Shown here: piece after piece, positions 47,001-59,000 of the stretch | Layout: each line of letters begins with the position of its first letter | Numbering within the stretch: position 1 is the stretch's first letter | From: Apricaphanius iberus | Taxonomy: Eukaryota; Chordata; Actinopteri; Cyprinodontiformes; Aphaniidae | NCBI GenBank assembly: GCA_028564705.1 | Contig: JAPXFQ010002747.1 | Coordinates: 1,488,001-1,552,000, forward strand | DNA: 64,000 nt | Direction: 5' to 3' | Program-made: the position numbers and the translations under genes | Notes under the pieces: generated by a model | Told to the model about the DNA's origin: nothing | The model's input: only the letters and a program-made list of their open reading frames with translations | Databases searched by the model: none

Positions 47001-50000
47001 CTGCTTTCCTCCAATTCATATTTCCAGACAAAACAAGACATTCGGAATCTAAATACTGAAATCTGGCCAAAGTAATCAACCGCAGAGCGCTCACCGGGGT
47101 CTTTAAGCTCCTTGCAGACAACGTTGTGAATGAGGAGAGGCTGTCGGATAATTTTAACCTTTTCAACTCGTTTCACCGGTTTAGTAATTAGCAGCAGGTC
47201 GGTGAACAGGAAACAGTAGACCTCCATCTGCGGGGCAAGAGTCAGAAACCAGGTGTGACTTCAAAGAGCCGAGCATGTCGCGCATTCATAAGCAGTCGTG
47301 TGACTCAGTCTTACCCTGCTGTCCTTGCCCTCTTTCATCCTCAAAGCTCCCTCGAGGTGCAGCTGTCGAGTCTCCTCTGGCGATGTGTCTCTCATGGGAG
47401 ACATTAGATCGAAGTGGTTGTATTCTTTGAGGATCTGAACACGAGAAGACCGGGGAAAAAAAGCGTGAAGCAAAAGCTCACATGAACTCTTCTAACTAAA
47501 AGCATCGGAGGGCCATAAATCAGTTTCTTGCCTTCTCCACTTCTTCACTGCTGCCCTCCACAGCCTCGTATGAGTCTATCCGGGCAGAGATTGTGGCTAG
47601 CTTCTGCTGCTCCTGACGCTGTCGCATCTGGGAGTCCACGCTGTTGATGAAGCTCTCCACTGTGACCAACTTGAACACAAAAATACAATCATATTCTAGT
47701 TTCACACTGGGTGAATAAATCCTACCAGGAACAATGACGACTACTGAGGTCCTCACCATGCTGTTAACGGTGTCGCGGGCAGACGGCTCATCGGTCTTCT
47801 TCAGTATGCTCTTCAGCAGGAGTGGATATTTGGTCAGTCTCTGATGGGGCTTTGCCAGCATGTCTGCCAGCTTCAGACGGTTACACTGCTTATGGGTCTC
47901 TGCCCACTGAAAAACAAAGGCAGGAGGTCAAACAAAACCATAAGAAGGACGAGTGCGTCTGATCAGGGCGTCCTGAAGGAATCTACAACCAGCTTTATTG
48001 GCAACAGGAAAGGGAGTACTAACCGTAACGTACGTCCTGAAGAGGTCATTGTCCCTGTGAAGCGTGCGCATGTACTCCATGCAGCTCTCCTCCTCCATGC
48101 AGTAACGGATGTAGGGCTGGAACCTGGACCCAAACTGAGAAAATAAAAACATGAAGCAGATGTATTACTATATTGATGTTAGAGTGTAAACTGTGACATT
48201 TTAAACCATGAACAAGGCTGTGAGTGGAAAACCGTTCTTAAAAATGGAAGAGGGTGTACCCCAGGGCTCAGTTTTCGGCCTGTTTCTTTTTAATTTATAG
48301 TTAGATCATTTTTTAAATATTTTTTGTCCTGATGAAGGCTTTCTAGAGTCTCCAGAATGATGATAATGCACTTTTATATGTTGCATAAATCCTATATGAC
48401 CTTTCGGTCACAAGCAGCACATAGAATAATCAAGCCACAGAACATGCAAGTGTATAACTGGCTAATAAGGATCTTGGACAAGAAGTCTGCCACATAACTG
48501 TTTTGCAAAAACAAACAACAAAAACATATGGGGAATATTGAAAATGTCACTCAATGCTCAAAAACTGAATTTATATTTTAAAGAATTTTTTCAAATACTG
48601 ACCTACCATCACCATTAACCAAAACAACTATCTTCATTGAAATGAGTGGATAATGTGTGTTTTTTTCACTTGTTCTGTATATTTTGGTCTTTCTAATGCT
48701 TTTTGTATGTTAAACTGTTTATAATGTTCTCTTTTTATTTTACACTTATTACACACAATTTCTTACGCAGGTAGTCTAACTACAACTGACCGTCCTGAAG
48801 CCGTCGTGGAGGTGGGTGGGGTCGAGCAGGGCCCGGTCTTCCCTGGCCTTCTTCAGAACAGGCAGCATGACCTGGTTCCAGAGTGAGATGTGGAGCCGGA
48901 CAATATCCTGGATGTTGCTGAACAGCTTGGTGGGATCCACATCCGTCAGCAGGCCACTTTCCTGCAGGTTCAGCAGCCCACACTGGAACAGCTGAAGAAC
49001 ATGGTATTCAATATTAGGAATGCAAGGTTTAATGCGGGGCTGTAAGGACATTTTATTGTTTCCACATCCCAACTAGCAAGTCATTGTGTATCTTATCTGC
49101 TAGAATAGTCTTGTTGCACAACACCCTAAAACAGCACGGGATGTATGGCGGCAGAATACAAAAGCTTTCTTTGCACTTACATCAGTGATGACTCTGAGTT
49201 TCTTTATGTAGGTGGCTTCAGTGTGCAGCAGCTCCCATATCGCCTCCTGCTGGTGGAATTGCCGCCTCGTCAGCGCCTACATGACAACAAAGGTTTTCCT
49301 GATAAGCATGACACGTGGCACCACACCTAATTTGTTGTGAAGTACAGAGTTTACTGGAAGAGTCGTTTACCAATAAACCAGTATCACTTGAGCTCCAAAG
49401 AGTTTCAAGGTAAAACAAAAGCATCATAAATCTTTTGAGACTTTTGACAGTTTTAGCATTGATTCAGATTTAAAACAACTTTAACTGACTTCTTCCTAAA
49501 AATTAAGTATATAAATATGCATTTAGATAAGAATATGTTTTTGAACTCTTGATGTTATAGTCTTTAAGCAACTCCATAAAGAAGTAATTTACAGAAAGAA
49601 TTAGACTAAAATAAAGCATAAAATTGTACCAATACAACTCAATAATATTTTACTTCCTTGTAGAAGCAAAACTTTCTTACTTTTAAGGGTATGTAGCTGA
49701 AAAACTCAAAGAATGCCACCTCTTTATTCGGTGCAACTTAGGTCTGAACACAGCTCAGTCACCATATTAGACACACATGGAGACTTTGCATAAGCATGTC
49801 TGATGTTGGAAATATTTAGTTACCAATTTTTTTGCCACCTTCCAGCTTTAATTTTAAATCATGCTGTCTTGCTTGTAACATTCAAGGCAGAAGTCAGTCA
49901 TTTCCGTTTGCTTCTTGTGGCTTACAAGTGAAAGACTGCTTTTTCCAGTGGTTATAATATGCATTTTATTTAAAGAAAAAATGTTAGCTGATAGAAATAG

Positions 50001-53000
50001 TTCTGTGCTGAGCTAAAATCAAATTCTAAGCCGAATTAATCTTAATTTTAACCCGAAAAGTTAGGTGGAAATATAACATTCCAATGATCGTTTATGCCGT
50101 ATAAACCTTTACAAACAAAACGGCAAACAACAATCTAATTCAGCCCAGATACCAAATGTGTCCAAAGTGCGGCCTGGGCTTGTCCATGGCCCTTGGACAG
50201 TTTTTTTTTTTTTTTTGCAACCCACTATCCCAACTTTATAATGGTAGAAATCTGCTAGTGCAAAGGACACTTTTCTTCTTAAAATGTTGGGTACAACAAA
50301 AAGTATGAGTGCCATGATACCAAACATCCAGCGGCTTTTACTCACTACTAGACTTTGGTGCACCCATTCATTAAAATTTGCTAACTACAGCAAGGGTTTT
50401 TAAAGAATGAAACATATGCTGATGTTCTGTTTGTCCTCTTTACATTTAAAGTAAAAACGTATTTACAGATCAATTTTGTACAATGATCCAATATATATAT
50501 ATATATATATATAAAATGAAGTAATTACGACTTTTCCATTTTGTCTTTTCATTGTAATTTAGCTAAGGATTGCATAAAGAACCCCTAAAAGCTATACCTT
50601 AAAAGAGGCACACCCAGAGAAACAGTAAAGAAAGGAGTGTTTAATTTTACCGCCTAAAAATAAACCGGTCCAAAAAGATCGAGGAGTATAGGTTGACTCA
50701 CTCCACTTCATGAAAACTGGAGCCTCATTTGCTAAAATGGTTTATTAGTGGTGTAACATTGTTCTTAACCTTTTTGTTAAACAGGACCAGCTCTAAGGAG
50801 CAGAACGAACAGGTCATAGTCTCAATTAAGAATACTTAACCATTATAATTCAACTATTTTAATTAGTATTTAATGTAATAGATTTTTTTTTTACATAATA
50901 TGGTTAAGTGAGGATTACACAATTAGAAAAACTATGCAGTCTAAAAAGAGCTACATACAATCAGGATATCCAGGATCAATTGAACATCAAGCATGTTTGT
51001 GTCTGTAGCTCGTGCTCAGGTTTGTTTGTTTTTTTTACCACATTCTGTGAGTTTCAGAGGCATAGACTGCCAAAAAGTGCAACATCCAGGACAACATTAG
51101 AGCCTGATTTATGTTCTGCAGGTACTGGTGCACAACACATGGCATTGCATCTCTCTGCATCCCATCGACTGCCCACTCATCTTCTGACCTACAGGATCGT
51201 GACCCCCTCCAGATATGGTCTTATCCAACCGGTTTCTATACAACCCAAAAACATTCCATCTCTCTAATTTACTCATCTCAAAACACTTTTCTGCAGCAAT
51301 TTGGAGCTGAACTTTCTAATTTTAAAACAATAAGATGGATAAATCTGAAAAAAAGAAGAGTGGGGCTAAACGTAAAGTGTCACACTCATTCACATAAATC
51401 AAATCAAATCAAACTTTATTTATAAAGCGCTTTTCAAACAAAGAAAGTTACTCAAAGTGCTTTACAGATTTAAAATAACCCCACAACCCCCCCCCCTTCA
51501 AAAATAAAATCATCAGTGCAAATACAACCCCCTCCCAACCCAACCCATCAGCCATACTCACTCACACACACACTTAGAAGCTACAAAAAGTGGGCTGAGT
51601 ACAGATGAGCCAGGAAATGCCATCATGGGAGCCATCTGCATCAGCAGCAGCAGATCAACAGCAGCAGCTAAGGCTCCGACCCAGAGCGCCCAGAGGAGGG
51701 AGGGCTGGTACCCCCACCTCCACCCAAGCGCTACCTGGGGGGCACCCAGGCAGCCACAGCCGACCACCGCCCCCGATGCAGGGGGCTCCCCAGAGAGGAA
51801 ACACTGGCAAGAAAGATTAAAATACATTAAAATATAAAGTTAATAAAATATAAAGTATATAAAGTATAAAACAATAAGTGTAAAACAAATAATAAAAATG
51901 CAAAGCAGATTAATAAATAAACAGTTAAAAGCTGAACTAAAAATTAAATCAGGTAAAACATGCTGAGCGATTAAAAATATATTAATAAATAATAATTAGT
52001 TAAAGGCTAAGCTAAAAAGGTGAGTCTTGAGTCTGCTCTTAAAAACATTAACATTCTCTGCGGCCCTGAGGTCCTCTGGCAGCCTGTTCCAGAGGTGAGG
52101 GCCATAATAATGGAAAGACGCCTCCCCATGAGTCCGTGTCCTGACTTTAGGGATGACAAGGAGACGGGTGCCAGAGGAGCGCAGAGACCGCGAGGGTTCA
52201 TACGGTAAAAGCATTTCTGACAGATACGAAGGCCCAAGACCATTAAGACACTTAAAAACCATTAAAAGAACCTTAAAATCGATCCTAAAACATACGGGGA
52301 GCCAATGCAGTGATTCTAAGACCGGTGTAATGTGCTCCCGCCTCCTAGTCTTCATCAGGACACGAGCTGCTGAATTCTGTAAAAGCTGTAAACCTGAGGT
52401 AGTCTTTTTGGGAAGACCAGAAAGCAGGGCATTACAATAATCAATTCTACTGGTGATAAAAGCATGCATTAGCGTCTCCGTATTGGCCCGAGAGAGAATG
52501 GGGCGGACTCTGGCAATGTTCTTTAGGTGATAAAGAACATTAACCCTACAAAATCTGAAAGGAGCAAGCAAAATTCCGCTATTTTACAGAATTTTTACTC
52601 TGCCACACCAAAATTTGAATAACACTGGGAAGTTTTTTTTCCACCATTCAGACAAACAGTGAAGCTTATGTAACCAGTCTCTGGTAGTAAACGTCCTATA
52701 GAAGGGAAAATACAGCAGCCAGGCAACGATCTGATTAGTCATGTACACATTAACAGGTGAAAGCAGATGACAGCGTGAGATGAATGTTCTTTCTAATGGC
52801 ATTTACAGCTCTGGCTGATACATGCGTCGCAACCTTTATTACTAGAATACAAGTTAGAGACAAAAAGACAAGGATGGATAATAAGCAGGATAACAGGAAT
52901 TAAAACATCAACCTGACTGGTTAAATCACATGATGGAAAATATGCGCAGAGAGACTATATCAATGTATATGGGAGCAAATATCCAAAAAACATAGTGCTT

Positions 53001-56000
53001 GCAGTTATTCTACCAGATCTTACTAGTCTGAGCGCACTGTAGATGTAAAATAAGGGTGTGTACCTCAGAATCGTCCAGCAGCGTCTGCCAGCTGTCTTCC
53101 ATGACCAGGTTGGCCTCCTCCTCTCCCTCCCATGAGTCGTGGTGGAAGGAGAGCTGCCGTGGCACCTTGGGGAGCCCAAATAACGAGTAGGAATGGAGTT
53201 TGCTCTGGAGCTGCTCGAGACGGTCCAACTCCTGCAGCAAGTAAAAAAGAAATAACGAGTTTCAAATAGAGTCCAGTGCAAGATGGTGAATTCTATCATT
53301 TTCCCCACAGTTTGAACTGTTTATTTTTACATTTAAACAACAGTTACGGTTAGGATATAAACCGATAATGGCAGGTACTGGCGCCTTGCTATTTAAATCC
53401 AACTGCAGCCACTGCTCAGCTCTTTGTTCAAGCTGGCAGGCTTTACAAAGTTATGAAAATGAGCTCTGTGCATTGAGACCATTTTAACAATAGACAACAA
53501 GGGCGTGGGGGTGAAGGCTACTGTTGGGCATAAACCAAGTGGTGCCTCTGTTAAAGCTAATTATAAAAAGAGTCTGCAGCACATTTAAAGAGAACGTGAT
53601 TAGATCTGAGCTTATTTATCTAGTTTTAGGACAGAGTGATTGACGGATGCTTAACCCTGCAGCACAGAGGATGACAGAGGTCCAGGTTCTGGTCCTGAGA
53701 GAGCTATAGGGGACAAATCAGCTAAAAAAAAAAAGAAGAGAGATGAATCCGGGACTGACAGAGTCTTTACGGCATCTGCAGATGTGCCGGATGTGACCCA
53801 AAGGGTGGCTGGGACATTTATAGATGTTAGTACAATGTTCTTCAATTGAATCACAGTAGAGTAAAATGTAGATAAAATAAGAGGTAAAAGACGTCAGTGA
53901 AACCAATGAGGTTTAAACAAGGACTTCTACTAAATGATCTCATCTAGATCTAAAACTCTGATTTTGATAAGACTTCTAACTTAGATTTCTTTTGAAATCT
54001 AAAAATCATTTGGATAAAACTCAGCAAGCAAAGGCTTTCCCTTCCACCTATTTATTTCCACAGCAGCTGGGAGGAACGTAAGTAAGCCAACAAGTCAGGA
54101 GACTCTGAAGGGAAATGATTTCACCAGGGCTGGCGGGATATGGCCTTCTGACCTCCTCCCACTCCAGCCAGCTACCGTTTTGCTTGCTTCTGAGCGCTTT
54201 CTTAATGCGAGACACGGCTGGGTAGCAGACATGTTCCCTACTAGCTTTTAACAATTCTGTTCAGGGGGAAGAGAAAGCGAGCCGCTTTGATTGAGCCAGC
54301 AGGCGCACCTTCTTGTGTTTCACTCATTCACACACACTTGCAGTTACCTTGCCGAAGGGCCCCGCGCCGGTGTTGGAGCCGAATAGGCCACTAAATCGGC
54401 TGGCGGCACGGTTCTTCCAGCTGTCCGGCCCTGCCCCAACGGCGGGCAGAGAGCCGCCCAGCTGTCCCAGAGCGTCCTGGGTCGGAATGTTGGACTCCCC
54501 CAGGAACTCAGTCATGTTCTTCCTCCGTCGCGCCTGACCCTGAGAGGCACAGAGACAGACATGATGAAACTTACATGATGTACAATGACAAACAGAAAAT
54601 GAAACAAACAGATCGCTTGTCGGTAATTGTGTCATTTCAAGAGAAAACAATAGTTTCCAGACAGCTGGAGAGAGGTGAGGGCGGAATGAGAGAAATACAC
54701 TAAGACAGGATAAGCGGGAAATCAGAGGGGAATTTCAGGGTGAAGGATGACATCAATTGGAACGTTAAAGCTATCCTCATGTTGGGACACAAACAGGAGA
54801 GGGAAGAACTGCCACTTCCTTGCTGCTAACGCTCATGACATCATAAGGAGCAGCCGGGAGGTTGTTCCATAGGAACAGACGTCCCGAGTCTGGCCATTGT
54901 TCCCCCATCCATTGTTCCCCTGTCTGCAGGCCCGCCTGCACAGCCCGCTGCGACGATCTCTGTCCACTTTATGAGCCGCAGCAAAGCAAATAAACAGGGG
55001 CCACCTCAGTATCGGAGGAAGCAGTTGTTTTTGTCGTTGGAGTGTCAGTAATGAGGAATTAGCTGGTGGTAGCAGTGTATGTGTGTGTGTGTGTGTGTGT
55101 GTGGGGGGGGGGGCTGTTGACCCTCACCTCATCAAACAAACTGTGGGGAAATTTTACATTCCTGGACACTGACACCGTTGTTGAAACCGGCCGGCCATTC
55201 CGACAAAATTCTTTAACCGACCCCCCTCAGCCCCCTTTGACCAAACACACACAAGCAAACATCCACTGTGCACTCAAAGCACTGGAAAGAATCCCCCACC
55301 ACACACACAAACACACACACACGGGGAATACAGGGGAAACTCACAATAAAAAAAGTCATTTTCAGAATTACCTTTACACATCTGTTAGAGGATTTTGTGA
55401 AGCTGCAGCCACAAGTTTGCTCAAATTATTATTATTATTATTTTTTCTTTAACCAGCCAATTGATATCTTATCTGTTCTCCAAGTTGTAACCTGTAGATT
55501 CCAATTCCAATAATCCCAGAGAGAGAAGTGTTGTTGTAGCTCAAAACCGATTTATTCATTCTTATTTTTCCTCATCTTGTTCTTTTTTTCTTTCTTATCT
55601 TAATCTTTTTTGAGGAAATAGAAAATTTAACAGTATGATGTAACCAGTTTTAAAAAAAAAGAAAATATGTTATAGCGACCTTGGTAGAGGTTTTAGTATT
55701 CAACCCAACAGAAAAAAAAGAAATTACAAAATTATCCCAATTAGATGATCAAAGCACATGCCCTAATTTTTTACTAAGCTTTATACAAAGCTCAACAAAT
55801 AACTTTAATTTTGTTGGTGGATTTATTGAGTGTAAAAAGAAATGGGGGTTTTCATCAGGAATTGGTGATTAGGACTTACAAATTTCCCCGATGCATTTTG
55901 ATATCTATTGCAGTAATCAAAAAAAGTTAAAACATTTACACATTTGTCATAGCTTGTTTGGAAATTCATCTTTCACTGCATACAGCCAGAGCCCCACATA

Positions 56001-59000
56001 AACAGCTCTAAAAATAAAGCTAGTGCATTATCACAAAGGTGATCTCAAAACAGCAGCAACAAGTAGTTCAACTAGACAGCAAGCAATAATGCCATTCTCT
56101 TTTGTATGCAAATTTGACTGAATTGCAATTCCTATCATTCTTCTCTCTCAATTATAATGAACACTACAATAATTGCCCATCTCTGGTTGTCTGTTTTGAT
56201 GCATTTCATGAATCGGAAAGATACAAACGGACTTTTAGGCAGTAAACAATCCATTAATCATGTTGGGGAAAGCAACATGTAATCATTCTGACTTTGTTTA
56301 AAGATGGCCACAGTTCTCTTTCACACAGTGTGGCATTTTATTTGTTTCTGATGTAAATACTTAAAGACCACTAAATGGCAGAAACGCTGGAGAAAGCATT
56401 TTGAATGCTGCCAGTTACTTATATTGTTTTTAAAGAGAAAATAGAACAGAAAAAAATGTAATCAAGATTAAGATTTTACAGAAATATGGTTGGTGCTACA
56501 CCATAGATGTTCAAGGAAAAATTTGTCAATATCTGTCACTGGTGGATTGACAAATGTCTCCAAACACGCTCGAATAAATAAGACTGAGGAACTTTTCAGA
56601 CTATAAAATGACCTTAGAGCGTTTTATCTGTGAGAAAAGCTTAGCAAAGCAGTTTAACAATGTAATTAGTGAGAGACAATCTTTCTCATTGAAAACAGGA
56701 AAGACTGCATCCATTTTAGTGAAAAGGAAACCAGAATCGAGCCATTTTGGGTTTCTTTTAACAAGTGGAAGAGGACACAGGTGTTCGGAAGCCCACATGG
56801 TGAGAAAGAAAAATTCTGGATCATGTCCCAGTTAGTGTATCACCTAAACCCTCGCTCCGCACAGAATTTCCTTCAAACATTTAAGAAGCAGAAAAAGAAA
56901 GACGAGAGAAAGTTTTGAGCAAGTCCGATCAAACAAGACCAAAAAAGATTTCCTTTAAAAGCACTGTTTAACAAAACAAAAAGTTTCCAAGGACTGAACG
57001 CTGTGACCAGCGTAAAAGCTTTCAACAGTTTCTCACCATAGTAATAGAGCTTACCATTGAAGCCAGAGGCATCTCAAAAGTAACAAAAACCATTCTAATC
57101 CTTCAGAGGCGTTCATGGATCGCAGCCCATCCTTACGCCAGCTGCTGCCCTCGCTCAACTGTTCGCCTCCTCCTTTTCCACTTCTACTGGTGGGACTCGT
57201 GTACATCCAAGACACCCCTTCACCCAAACAGTTCTTACGAAGATAAGCACTCTAATGCAGTCCTGTTATTTCCCTAAAGACACTTTAAAATGCCTCGATT
57301 GTTCCAGTCCCTCCACAAATAATCTGAGTTTTGCTAAATTGTCCAAACGGTCAGATAGTGTACCTTCTCGCCGATGTGTACAGCCTGCTTACATTTCACA
57401 CCAGCAATGGCATGAAGTCATAGCAACCAAGGGGATCCTGCCTCATTGTGCTGGGCAGGAAAAGGGAGGCTCTCCCGAGGACGCTGATCTGAATATCTGG
57501 AGGTGGAGTCAAAGCATGACAGCTTGCAGGGAGCTCCTTGGTTCAAACAGCCGCCCTGGTACTTCTGAAGATGACAAATGCTCTGTTTGAAACTTGACAA
57601 GCAGACATGCCACCCGCTTCCTGCAAAAACACACCCGTTTCCATTTTTCTAACATGAGTACTCCTTTACAAGGAACAGGTTTAGAAAACCTCCAAGATGT
57701 TCACAGCGGTGAGCATGTCATTTTTCATGACACGTCCACCCCACGCACAAGTCTTTGTTCTCTGTTGTGCCTTTTTTCCCTTAAGAGACCTTGAACAATG
57801 CCAGGCTAAATGGCAAAAACAAGGAAAGAAATTTCCAAACCAACTGCCAAACAGGAAATCCCCTTTGTTTACTTCTTTCAGCACATTTAATCAGCTCCCA
57901 AAGCACAAAAGATAACATTGAGTTCCCCACCTCTTCTAAATGCAGCAAAAAAGTTTTAAAGTCTTCAAAAGCTTAGAAGAGCAGATCAACAGTATAGCTC
58001 AAATATAAACATGTACATATTCTTCAACTTACCTAAGATATAACTTCAGTTTAGCATGCTGTGGGCCCTGTTAAACTAACATTAAGAAACTGCATTCATG
58101 TCTGCATTACTTTTTCTTCTTCACAGGGTTTTTGTTGAGTCTACTGTGTCAGTCAGTGCAGAGGAAAGCAAAATCCTGGGGGTTTCCCCATTTTAATTCT
58201 CAAACTATTACATATCCAATATGTCATAAAAACAGAAAAAGGTAAATCATCCATCCATCAGGCATGCTTGACTGAAAGGTGTCATCTAATTATGCATTCC
58301 ATTTTCACTCAAATATAGCTGAAACAATCCCTGAAGTCCAATATTTGAATATACAAGCAGATAGTTTCTTACCTACCAAAATGCCCCCCATACACATAAA
58401 ACTACTTTTTGGATTGGTTAGATTTATTCTTCCACATTTTGATGCAATTTTATACATTCCTATCTTGTGATCAAGATAAAGGGCTTTAAGCACATCATGC
58501 AGATATCTAGTCTATCCTAAATTACTTTGCATAGTGTTTATTTTTTATAACAAGAAACACCTAAATAAATACAAAGCTTTTCAGCACCCTTTTTAAGACT
58601 GTACTTTTGTAGGACCGTGACCGTTGTTATAAAAGGAAACAAATATGCCGTGCCGATGCATGGTTGGTTTTAAGGATTTAATGTAATCATGCATTTAAGT
58701 TACTTTAATTACTCAAAAACTGAATTATCTAGGTTTTATTTAGCTATATTAACAGAATGGTACACTGAAATGTTGCTTGGGAAAGTTGTTTCTCACAATT
58801 TGACCTCAAAAGCCAAAATTGTTGCTTGCTTCACATGTAACACAGTGATAACCCTGCTTAAACATTATCAAGACTCAATTAAGCATCCTTCATTTTCCTT
58901 ATGTTTTCACTAAATTTAATTTCAGTATTTTAATGACAATATGCAGAGAAATTACATTGTAATTAGCATGTATTGCTAACAGTAGTCCGTTAAATTGTTG

